The notes under the pieces: generated by a model | Told to the model about the DNA's origin: nothing | What the model saw: only the letters and a program-made list of their open reading frames with translations | Databases searched by the model: none | In this document: in pieces, positions 1 through 5,974 of the stretch | Layout of the letters: every line of letters begins with the position of its first letter | Numbering within the stretch: the first letter of the stretch is position 1 | Program-made: the position numbers and the translations under genes | Assembly: GCA_964564655.1 (NCBI GenBank) | Contig: CAZMBO010000067.1 | Location: 1-8,817 of the forward strand | DNA length: 8,817 nucleotides | Source of the DNA: UBA8687 sp964564655 | GTDB lineage: Bacteria > Nitrospinota > Nitrospinia > Nitrospinales > VA-1 | Reading direction: 5' to 3'

Positions 1-527
1 GCCACTTCTTTGGATAAGGATTTAACCAAGGCCACTTGCCCTGCTTTCGATGCAGCATAGTTAGCTTGTCCAGCAAAACCAAATTTACCAACCGGGGAGG
101 TAAGGGTGATGATGCGACCGTATTTTTGCCGCATCATACACTGGACGGAAAGCTTGCAAATATTAAAGGTGCCTGTCAAATTAGTATCAATAACATTTCT
201 CCAGTCTTCTGTTTTCATCATACCGACAATAGAATCCGCACGAATTCCAGAACTGACAACTACGATTTGCAAAGCCCCATGTTTGCTTTCGACTTCCTTG
301 AAAAAGGTTTCTACTTTATCATAATGGGTGACATCAAATTTATGAATATCGAGATATTCTGCATGCGCTGAATTTGTTTCTATAAACTTTTGAGCTTCTT
401 CTTCATTGCTCCGGTAGGTGGCGATGACCTTTGCCCCTGCCTTGAGAAATGCTTCAGAAACAGCCCGGCCGATACCACGTGTGCCCCCAGTAACAACAGC
501 AGTCTGTCCTTTAAAGTCGAATTTCAT
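1..527 (-). CDS. fabG: FabG-like 3-oxoacyl-ACP reductase (SDR family), C-terminus beyond window
   Basis: A short-chain dehydrogenase/reductase, most likely the NADPH-dependent reductase of 3-ketoacyl groups on acyl carrier protein, in the cytoplasm. About 175 residues are present from the ATG at 527; the roughly 70 C-terminal residues lie outside the window. The Rossmann glycine motif TGGTRGIG is at residues 13-20. The catalytic tetrad is complete: N116 in DTN, S144 in TLTSPVG, Y157 and K161 in NYAASKAG, with the Ser-to-Tyr spacing of E. coli FabG. The usual NNAG motif reads VSSG (residues 91-94), which is unusual. There is no clear Shine-Dalgarno sequence before the ATG. It lies 54 bases downstream of a CrtI-type gene and in the same operon-like run as an acyl carrier protein, so it probably serves a dedicated acyl pathway. 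Another SDR activity remains possible. Confidence 0.9.
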   Translation of the reverse strand, partial: MKFDFKGQTAVVTGGTRGIGRAVSEAFLKAGAKVIATYRSNEEEAQKFIETNSAHAEYLDIHKFDVTHYDKVETFFKEVESKHGALQIVVVSSGIRADSIVGMMKTEDWRNVIDTNLTGTFNICKLSVQCMMRQKYGRIITLTSPVGKFGFAGQANYAASKAGQVALVKSLSKEV

Positions 528-581
528 GGAACAATATTAAATTAAATTTTTAAAAGAAGGAAGAAAAGAAAAGGGGTTATC

Positions 582-2030
582 TTATGCTGTAACGAGACTT
601 GGACTCCGTTGTCTCAAAAATTTATCTGTTTCATTGGCTACAATCACCCCATAATTGGCAGCTCCTAGCCAACCAGACATAATGATACCCACAGACCCGG
701 CATGAAACAGGCCATTTATTTGCTTAGGGAGGTCACGGCTGACCTTGAGCCCTTCAAACTTTGTTCCGAACGATGTGCCGGATGGATGCAGGGTGTAACG
801 TTTAAAAGTTTTTGGCGTTGAAGCTTCAATGTGATCTATTTTTTTTCGGATATCAGGAACATATTTTTCCAATGCATTGAGGGTGGTTTGCTCCAAATCG
901 TTTTTATCGTGTAGATATTCTTTTTCACTGAGATTAGCCCAGTCTTTATATCTTGCGTTTGTAGAGGATACGATGGAATACCGGTCGGTTCCTGGTCGAA
1001 TTTCAGGATAATAAAATGAAAAAGTTCGGCTGGTAATATCTTTACTCAATATTTTTTCTGTGCAGTACTCTTCGGCTTCAGATGAAAATAGAAGATCACC
1101 TACATGTGGAATTTGTTCACCTTTTTTGATTCCCATATAAACCTGACAACTGGAATTATTGAGCCGAACATTTTTTACATCTTTAATATATTCTGGGCTA
1201 AACTTTTCCTTGCCCACGAGTTGCTCGATAGTCGTTATGATATTGGAATTTGAAAGAACGGATTTACAGGCAATATCCTGACCGTTGACGCGAACCCCTT
1301 GTACAGCTTTATCTTCCACATAAATTTTTTCAACCATACAGTGGGTGCGTATATCTACTCCATTTTTTATGAGTTCCTTTTTCATTTCCTTAATCAGGTG
1401 GTCAGTGCCGCCCCGATAGGTAAAGACCCCTTTATCCATAAAATTGGAGAAGACAATGCCGTAGGTAATTGCGGGGTCATCAAGTGTTGAACCGTTCGCA
1501 TATGTGATAGGTTCCATAAGGAATCGCCAAATATCGGTGCGACCGGGAAAATATTTTTCAAACAACTCACGTGTGGTCATGACTATGTCATCGTAAAAAT
1601 TCATTCCACGGGCAGTTTGAAAGAATTCGTCTACAACCTCCTTAAGTACGCCGAAACGTTCCTTGAGTATATGGGTGAAATCTAATTTATCGAAAGAGGT
1701 GTTCAAAGAAAATTGGGGGTTATCGAAACGGACGTTTTTAAGTTGAATAACCCGGTTGGAGATATCTTGTGACCAGTATTTCCGAAGCGTTTTGATCATT
1801 CCGCAAGGAAAACCATGCAAGGAGATATCCATGATATGTCCTCCCTTGCGCTTGAACCAAGTTGCCATTCCCCCCAGATTATAATGGTGTTCGGCCAGCA
1901 AGACTTTGTGACCCATCTTGGCAAGAAGATTGGCAGAGGTCATGCCCGCCAAGCCACTTCCTATCACAACCGTGTCATAGGCCGACCGAATGTCTTTTAA
2001 CCAGTTTCGTTGCAGTTGTGGTTTATTCAT
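582..2030 (-). CDS. CrtI/CrtISO-type FAD-dependent oxidoreductase (second of two)
   Basis: A 482-residue flavoprotein of the phytoene desaturase / carotenoid isomerase / retinol saturase superfamily. After about 18 extra residues there is a beta-alpha-beta FAD dinucleotide fold with VVIGSGLAGM (GSGLAG at 24-29) and an acidic ribose-binding residue at E47, followed by the NLGGMA segment. The C-terminal FAD-binding region (about 435-482) carries GLFHAGS and a GWLGAANYG stretch, as in this family. Members desaturate, saturate or isomerise conjugated polyenes. The true substrate cannot be read from the sequence. The gene follows the other CrtI-type gene after 31 bases and precedes fabG, so an ACP-bound or lipid substrate is inferred rather than a carotenoid. 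The two paralogues differ strongly, suggesting separate steps or a heterodimer. No clear Shine-Dalgarno sequence is seen. Confidence 0.85.
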   Translation of the reverse strand: MNKPQLQRNWLKDIRSAYDTVVIGSGLAGMTSANLLAKMGHKVLLAEHHYNLGGMATWFKRKGGHIMDISLHGFPCGMIKTLRKYWSQDISNRVIQLKNVRFDNPQFSLNTSFDKLDFTHILKERFGVLKEVVDEFFQTARGMNFYDDIVMTTRELFEKYFPGRTDIWRFLMEPITYANGSTLDDPAITYGIVFSNFMDKGVFTYRGGTDHLIKEMKKELIKNGVDIRTHCMVEKIYVEDKAVQGVRVNGQDIACKSVLSNSNIITTIEQLVGKEKFSPEYIKDVKNVRLNNSSCQVYMGIKKGEQIPHVGDLLFSSEAEEYCTEKILSKDITSRTFSFYYPEIRPGTDRYSIVSSTNARYKDWANLSEKEYLHDKNDLEQTTLNALEKYVPDIRKKIDHIEASTPKTFKRYTLHPSGTSFGTKFEGLKVSRDLPKQINGLFHAGSVGIIMSGWLGAANYGVIVANETDKFLRQRSPSLVTA

Positions 2031-2061
2031 TTGCTTTTTGCAATTCGATTATTGATTACGC

Positions 2062-3447
2062 TTATTTCCGTAAAACGTGGAGATTGGCCATTGAAATACC
2101 ACTCAATGTGGCCCCAATAATACCTAAAAACCCTTGATCCGTGCCACAGATAAATAGATTGTTTACAGGAGTTTTACCGTTTTTTATTTTACGTGGAGAC
2201 CCATAAACTGCTCCGTTAAGGTGTCCGGTATATTTTTTGATGGTCTTCGGCGTAAACGAATCTAAAAATACCATATTATCCCTAAAATCGGGGAAAAATG
2301 TAAATACCGATTCCAGTGCCTTATTTCGCCAATGTTTTTTGGCTGCGATATAGTCGGTTCGCGGTAATGAGTCCCATTGGGCAAAGTTCGCCATATTGGT
2401 TAGTCGAACCAAACCCTCTTTCAGGGGTTGAGGGTAATTAAAATTATTAGAACAGCAAAGAACCCCCGAAGTGATACCGATCATTTCGTCAGGCACTCTA
2501 TAGTCAAATTTTGGCTGGGTAGAAAAAAAGACGATGCTCTTGTCATAACCCAAATCTCGCGGTTCGCGATCGATAACAAATAAAGATTCCATAAAAGAAA
2601 CCTGACCAGTTTCACAATCTTCCGTTTCATATAGTTTTGGCGAGCAACGTTTCAAAGTTTCTACATAACCGATGGAAGAAATGACCTTCTCGCAGACCAA
2701 CTTCTCGCCATTTTCAAGGTTTACGGATTCTACCGTTCCTTTTTTTGCATTGATGGAAGTTATCCCAGACCCCATACGCAACTCTCCACCCAGTTTTTTG
2801 AACCTTTCTTCCAGCAGATGTAGTATGTAATGCATCCCACCCACTGGTTTGGCGAAGCCTTCGATAAAGATACTTTTGAACATGATGACGAACTGGTAAA
2901 AATCCATATCGCCTTCGCGGGCGTTACCGTAATACATCAAAGGACAGTTGAGCATGTCGATTAAAATAGGGTTCCTTATAAAACGTTCCAGAATAGGACG
3001 GGACTCTAATATTTCTTGATCATTCAGATTTAGCTCGTCAAATGAAAGAATTTTTTCAACAAGTTTGTTGAACCCGTCAATTTCTTGCGGAAACTGGTCG
3101 GCGACATCCTGCCGAAAAAACTCAAAATCATTGGTGAACCGCAAAACGTGTTCTGGAAAGCGGATCTCTGATATATGTTGCTGGCAAAGGCGAAAATCGT
3201 CATGGCTGAAGCGCAGTTGCTTGAGAAGTTTGCCAAGGGGTGAATTACGCACTCCTTTCGGAGTGAAGTTGGTCATTGCATGTAAGCCAACATCAAAAGT
3301 TCGGTTCTTGCGGACATAATAAGAGTTCAAACCACCCAAGACGGTGTGTTTTTCAACGATGCAAACTTTTTTGTTGAACATGGCTAGGCGAATGCCCGCA
3401 GCCAATCCGGACATACCGGAACCTATGATTATCGCATCGTATCCCAT
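2062..3447 (-). CDS. CrtI/CrtISO-type FAD-dependent oxidoreductase (first of two)
   Basis: A 461-residue flavoprotein of the phytoene desaturase / CrtISO / retinol saturase superfamily. The N-terminus is immediately the FAD fold: YDAIIIGSGMSGLAAG with GSGMSG at residues 9-14, E32 as the likely ribose-binding acid, then VLGGLNS. The C-terminal FAD motif is NLFICGTDQGFLGIIGATLSG (about 431 onward), and it is preceded by a TPKTIKKYTGHLNGAVYG segment characteristic of CrtISO-like enzymes. Length matches the family. The chemistry is probably a double-bond desaturation, saturation or isomerisation, with unknown substrate. It sits between the acyl carrier protein gene (102 bases upstream) and its divergent paralogue (31 bases downstream). 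No Shine-Dalgarno sequence precedes the ATG; the leader there is very AT-rich (TATACTATATAAACT). Confidence 0.87.
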   Translation of the reverse strand: MGYDAIIIGSGMSGLAAGIRLAMFNKKVCIVEKHTVLGGLNSYYVRKNRTFDVGLHAMTNFTPKGVRNSPLGKLLKQLRFSHDDFRLCQQHISEIRFPEHVLRFTNDFEFFRQDVADQFPQEIDGFNKLVEKILSFDELNLNDQEILESRPILERFIRNPILIDMLNCPLMYYGNAREGDMDFYQFVIMFKSIFIEGFAKPVGGMHYILHLLEERFKKLGGELRMGSGITSINAKKGTVESVNLENGEKLVCEKVISSIGYVETLKRCSPKLYETEDCETGQVSFMESLFVIDREPRDLGYDKSIVFFSTQPKFDYRVPDEMIGITSGVLCCSNNFNYPQPLKEGLVRLTNMANFAQWDSLPRTDYIAAKKHWRNKALESVFTFFPDFRDNMVFLDSFTPKTIKKYTGHLNGAVYGSPRKIKNGKTPVNNLFICGTDQGFLGIIGATLSGISMANLHVLRK

Positions 3448-3549
3448 AGTTTATATAGTATAGATCAACTATTAAGGAAACGCTGGTAGTTTCATCTCTA
3501 TGATTTGGGTTAGATGAGGTTTTTGGGTCAAAATTGCGGGAGGGGAGAT

Positions 3550-3813
3550 CTAGCTTGCGGCAAGCCTGTCTTTTAATAGTGGTTGCAAATAGGTAATGCA
3601 ACCAGCCAATGTAGCCAGATGTTCATAATCTTTTTCAGGAACTTCAATGTTAAACCGTTTTCTCAGTTCCATAACAATATCCAGAAAATCCATAGAGTCC
3701 AGATCAATCTGGTCTCTTAGCTTGGTATTGTCGTCAATTGAACTGATATCCTCATCGGGAGCGATATCTTCAAGAATGTTCAAAATGATCTGTCGCACTT
3801 CGTCAATGGTCAT
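3550..3813 (-). CDS. Acyl carrier protein (non-canonical, dedicated)
   Basis: An 87-residue carrier protein. The 4'-phosphopantetheine attachment site is the serine of DLDSMDFLDIV (S40 from the ATG), at the start of helix II, followed by MELRKRFNIEVPEKDYE, the usual recognition helix. Housekeeping AcpP normally reads DSLDTVEL, so DSMDFLDI and the slightly long C-terminus suggest a specialised carrier. The ATG at 3813 is chosen over a TTG at 3816 because AAGGAG at 3821-3826 (minus strand) lies 7 bases from the ATG and only 4 from the TTG. It is the first gene of the run ACP, CrtI-type, CrtI-type, FabG and probably carries the acyl substrate that those enzymes modify. Its leader contains a large inverted repeat just upstream of the ribosome binding site. 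Confidence 0.92.
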   Translation of the reverse strand: MTIDEVRQIILNILEDIAPDEDISSIDDNTKLRDQIDLDSMDFLDIVMELRKRFNIEVPEKDYEHLATLAGCITYLQPLLKDRLAAS

Positions 3814-3833
3814 CAATAATCTCCTTAATAAGC

Positions 3834-3877
3834 CTGATTTTAGTTTAAGGTTCAGTAGATTTCAACCCTAAAATCAG
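3834..3877 (-). repeat. Long inverted repeat in the leader of the ACP gene
   Basis: CTGATTTTAG (3834-3843) and its exact complement CTAAAATCAG (3868-3877) form a perfect 10-bp stem. Inside it, GGTT (3849-3852) can pair with AACC (3864-3867), extending the hairpin across a small asymmetric bulge. On the minus strand it ends about 8 bases before the AAGGAG of the ACP gene. No T-run follows on either strand, so a simple terminator is unlikely. An operator, an mRNA-stability hairpin or a translational control element is more plausible. Confidence 0.55.
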
Positions 3878-3943
3878 CGGTGAGTTGCCACTGAATAATT
3901 TGCGGGATTTACCATTTTACGTGCAATATTTATTTATTAGGAG

Positions 3944-3967
3944 AGCCGGAAGGACGGCTAATTAGCC
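3944..3967. repeat. Overlapping hairpin and 12-bp palindrome between TPR gene and ACP gene
   Basis: AGCCG (3944-3948) and CGGCT (3955-3959) form a 5-bp hairpin with loop GAAGGA. Its right arm also forms part of a perfect palindrome, GGCTAATTAGCC (3956-3967), so the two foldings exclude each other. It lies about 20 bases after the stop of the TPR gene. There is no convincing T-run on the minus strand, so it may be a weak terminator, an mRNA end or a protein-binding palindrome. Confidence 0.35.
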
Positions 3968-3988
3968 CTTTTGACGGTTTTTTCTTCG

Positions 3989-4621
3989 TCATGGGGATTT
4001 CTGGGACTTTATTCTTGCGATACGACGACGTGCTTCATTTGAATATCCTGGGCTGTTGGGGTACTTGGCCAGAAAGGCTTCATAATCTTCCAGAGAGTTG
4101 GACCGTTTAACCTGTTCAAAAATATTATTCATCATTGTTTGGATTTTCAATGTCACTTTTATATGTTCGAGCCCGTCAGAGAGCGTAGCGATGCGTTTTA
4201 AAAATTGAATAGCAGCGTCATAATCTTTATTTTCACGCAATAGTGTTATCTGAAACCGCAAAGTTCGTTTTAAATTTTCTTTAATTTTATGGTCTAAGGG
4301 TTCGAGGTCTAGGGCGGTTTCAAAAGCGGAAAGGGCCAGAGACAACTGATTGTTGGTATAATAAACCATTCCCAAATTGTTATAACCTCGAAATGACCTC
4401 GGGTTGTTTGCTAAAAAGCGTTTCCAGAGACCTATGGAAGATTTCAGTTTGTTATTTTTTTGTTGCTGCAATGCCAGAGAAAATAATTCCCGCTCAGCTA
4501 TCAGCAGGTGCTCGGGTGGCATTTCAAAATAAGGATTTACGGCTCGGGAAGGCGTGGCGCAAGACCAGAACCAGAACAAAAAAACCAATATTGATAAACG
4601 CCGAACCGCAAATAACTTCAT
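3989..4621 (-). CDS. Exported TPR-containing protein, possible lipoprotein
   Basis: A 210-residue protein of unknown specific function. The N-terminus is a secretion signal: KLFAVRR, then the hydrophobic run LSILVFLFWFW, then SC at residues 20-21. C21 could be lipidated, but FWSC is a poor lipobox, so a cleaved or anchored signal peptide is also possible. One clear TPR unit, RGYNNLGMVYYTNNQLSLALSAF onward (about 78-111), is followed by helical sequence that looks like more degenerate repeats. The C-terminal part (AFLAKYPNSPGYSNEARRRIARI) resembles outer-membrane assembly type TPR lipoproteins such as YfiO/BamD, but only in general style. It probably acts in the periplasm as a protein-interaction scaffold. 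It is transcribed away from the thiamin operon, and whether it belongs with the ACP operon 175 bases downstream is open. Its ATG lies only 7 bases after a candidate -10 box. Confidence 0.75.
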   Translation of the reverse strand: MKLFAVRRLSILVFLFWFWSCATPSRAVNPYFEMPPEHLLIAERELFSLALQQQKNNKLKSSIGLWKRFLANNPRSFRGYNNLGMVYYTNNQLSLALSAFETALDLEPLDHKIKENLKRTLRFQITLLRENKDYDAAIQFLKRIATLSDGLEHIKVTLKIQTMMNNIFEQVKRSNSLEDYEAFLAKYPNSPGYSNEARRRIARIKSQKSP

Positions 4622-4628
4622 AAAATGA

Positions 4629-4656
4629 ATACTACTCTAATTTATTTTTCCGTCAA
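4629..4656 (-). promoter_or_regulatory. Candidate sigma70 promoter of the TPR gene
   Basis: On the minus strand TTGACG (4656-4651) is followed after 16 bases by TAGTAT (4634-4629). The ATG of the TPR gene is 7 bases further on, so transcription would begin at or next to the start codon. That fits the lack of a Shine-Dalgarno sequence. Confidence 0.45.
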
Positions 4657-4662
4657 TAAAAC

Positions 4663-4690
4663 TTGACTTGTATTTAATATGAAATAATCT
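4663..4690 (+). promoter_or_regulatory. Candidate sigma70 promoter of the thiamin operon
   Basis: TTGACT (4663-4668) is followed after 16 bases by TAATCT (4685-4690), a weak -10. Initiation would fall near 4697, a few bases before the TPP aptamer starts, which is the expected geometry. The -35 box lies back to back with the -35 box of the opposing TPR promoter. Confidence 0.5.
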
Positions 4691-4701
4691 TATCTTAGCA
4701 T

Positions 4702-4789
4702 GATCACTAGGGGCGTTTTTAAACTGAGAGTCCTTTTCGGGACGACCCTTTGAACCTGATCTGGATCATACCAGCGAAGGGAAGTGAAG
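4702..4789 (+). promoter_or_regulatory. TPP riboswitch (THI element)
   Basis: Binds thiamin pyrophosphate in the nascent mRNA and represses the operon. All the conserved elements are visible. P1 is TCACT (4704-4708) with AGTGA (4783-4787). P2 is GGG (about 4710-4713) with CCC (4746-4748). A short P3-like arm precedes CTGAGA (4724-4729). An optional hairpin is GTCC (4730-4733) with GGAC (4740-4743). The pyrophosphate-sensing arm is ACCTGATCTGG...CCAGCGAAGG, with P5 as CTGG (4761-4764) and CCAG (4771-4774). An intrinsic terminator follows 15 bases later, so control is probably by premature termination rather than at the ribosome binding site, which is about 140 bases away. Confidence 0.97.
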
Positions 4790-4804
4790 CCATCTGAAAA
4801 GATA

Positions 4805-4845
4805 AGCTGCATTTCCCTAGTCTGGTTTGGGATGCGGCTTTTTTT
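4805..4845 (+). terminator. Intrinsic terminator controlled by the TPP riboswitch
   Basis: AGCTGCAT (4805-4812) pairs with ATGCGGCT (4832-4839, one G-T pair). After a two-base bulge CCC (4815-4817) pairs with GGG (4829-4831), closing a loop of 11 bases. A run of seven T follows (4839-4845). It lies between the aptamer and thiS, so it should stop transcription when TPP is bound. The remaining stretch 4846-4944 shows no gene or further clear signal up to the thiS ribosome binding site. Confidence 0.9.
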
Positions 4846-4944
4846 ATACCCTCCTTTTTCCTGTTTAGGTTTAACTTTAATATCGGTCGAGTTTTTCGAA
4901 GACTTAAATAAACTGGACGACTATTTTTTCAGGAGAATTTTTTC

Positions 4945-5148
4945 GTGGAATTAACCATCAATGGTGAAAAACGAGAGATTAAGAAAAGCCAGAACCTTTC
5001 TGATTTGGTAAAAGAGCTGGATATCAAGGCACCCAATTTTGCCATGGCCCTGAACCAGCAAGTTGTTCCTAGGTCGAAATACTATTCCACTACTATTAAA
5101 GAAAATGATCAGATAGAAATCGTCCATGCGGTCGGAGGCGGTATTTAA
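4945..5148 (+). CDS. thiS: ThiS, sulfur-carrier protein for thiazole synthesis
   Basis: A 67-residue beta-grasp (ubiquitin-like) protein. It starts MELTINGEKREI, has the core segment NFAMALNQQVVPRSKY (about 36-51) and ends IVHAVGGGI. ThiS is adenylated by ThiF at its C-terminal glycine, receives sulfur as a thiocarboxylate and delivers it to ThiG. The start is a GTG with AGGAG (4931-4935) 9 bases upstream. Length is normal. The oddity is an isoleucine after the Gly-Gly-Gly; most ThiS proteins end in glycine. Thus either the tail is trimmed before activation, or this variant works differently. First gene of the riboswitch-controlled operon, 30 bases before thiG. Confidence 0.95.
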   Translation: MELTINGEKREIKKSQNLSDLVKELDIKAPNFAMALNQQVVPRSKYYSTTIKENDQIEIVHAVGGGI

Positions 5149-5178
5149 TCAATACTTTTATTTAAATGTTTGGAGAAT

Positions 5179-5961
5179 ATGAACAAGTATAAAGAATTTA
5201 TGAAAATAGGCGACAAAACATTTCATTCAAGGTTGATTGTCGGCACAGGAAAATACAAAGACTTCAATGAAACCCGGGAAGCCATAGAAATTTCTGGAGC
5301 CGAGATGGTCACTCTGGCTGTGCGCCGCATTGAGTTGGATAAAAATAAAGACTCCATTCTCAACTACCTCGATCCGAAGAAATACACCTTTCTTCCTAAT
5401 ACAGCTGGCTGCTATTCGGTTAGGGAAGCAGTGATGACCTGTGAACTGGCAAGAGAGGCGGGACTTGGCAATATTGTCAAGGTAGAGGTAATTGGTGATG
5501 AGAAAACTCTATTCCCCGATAACGAAGCAACCCTGGAGGCTTCAAAACTTTTAATCAAAGATGGTTTTCACGTTTTGCCCTATTGTACTGATGATGTTGT
5601 GCTCTGTAAGAAATTGGAGGATGCTGGGTGCTCAGCGGTCATGCCACTTGCCGCCCCTATAGGGTCAGGATTGGGCATACGAAACCCATACAATATTAAA
5701 TTGATTTTGCAAGCTGTTAAATGTCCCGTCATCATTGATGCGGGTGTTGGCACCGCTTCGGACGCCAGTCGTGCAATGGAGTTGGGTGTCGACGGAATTT
5801 TAATGAACACCGCTATCGCCGGCGCGAAAGATCCATTGAAAATGTCCATGGCAATGAAAATGGCGGTGGAGTCCGGGCGAATGGCTTATGATGCAGGAAG
5901 AATTCCCAGAAAACTTTATGCCTCTGCGAGCAGTCCAATGGATGGGTTGATCGATCTTTAA
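5179..5961 (+). CDS. thiG: ThiG, thiazole synthase
   Basis: Builds the thiazole phosphate of thiamin from 1-deoxy-D-xylulose 5-phosphate, dehydroglycine and ThiS thiocarboxylate. A 260-residue TIM barrel that matches the family from end to end: KTFHSRLIVGTGKY near the N-terminus, TLAVRRI, LPNTAGCY, the Schiff-base lysine in NIVKVEVIGD (K101), PLAAPIGSGLGI, PVIIDAGVGTASDA, and GILMNTAIAGAKDP for phosphate binding. The ATG at 5179 is preferred over the TTG at 5170, because the TTG would place the only Shine-Dalgarno-like GGAG (5172-5175) inside the gene; the spacing to the ATG is short (3 bases). It sits between thiS, its sulfur donor, and thiE, 13 bases ahead of thiE. All key residues look intact. 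Confidence 0.96.
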   Translation: MNKYKEFMKIGDKTFHSRLIVGTGKYKDFNETREAIEISGAEMVTLAVRRIELDKNKDSILNYLDPKKYTFLPNTAGCYSVREAVMTCELAREAGLGNIVKVEVIGDEKTLFPDNEATLEASKLLIKDGFHVLPYCTDDVVLCKKLEDAGCSAVMPLAAPIGSGLGIRNPYNIKLILQAVKCPVIIDAGVGTASDASRAMELGVDGILMNTAIAGAKDPLKMSMAMKMAVESGRMAYDAGRIPRKLYASASSPMDGLIDL

Positions 5962-5974
5962 CTTTTAAAACGAA

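Noticed and set aside
36..371. Open frame on the plus strand over the left edge
   Set aside because: It lies wholly opposite the FabG-like gene, which has all its family motifs; no ribosome binding site or recognisable domain.
582..3447. Carotenoid biosynthesis operon
   Set aside because: The CrtI-type enzymes are flanked by an ACP and a FabG and no phytoene synthase, cyclase or other carotenoid gene is visible; kept only as an alternative until the region left of the window is known.
3553..3565. GCTTGCGGCAAGC hairpin at the 3' end of the ACP gene as a terminator
   Set aside because: Only 5 bp with a 3-base loop, inside the coding end, and no T-run on the minus strand.
3814..3816. TTG at 3816 as start of the ACP
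   Set aside because: AAGGAG is better placed for the ATG at 3813.
3893..3932. TTGCAC on the minus strand (about 3926-3921) as the -35 of an ACP promoter
   Set aside because: No acceptable -10 at 16-18 bases; the ACP operon promoter could not be placed.
5170..5178. TTG at 5170 as start of thiG
   Set aside because: It would put the only ribosome binding site inside the gene; ThiG homology begins after the ATG at 5179.
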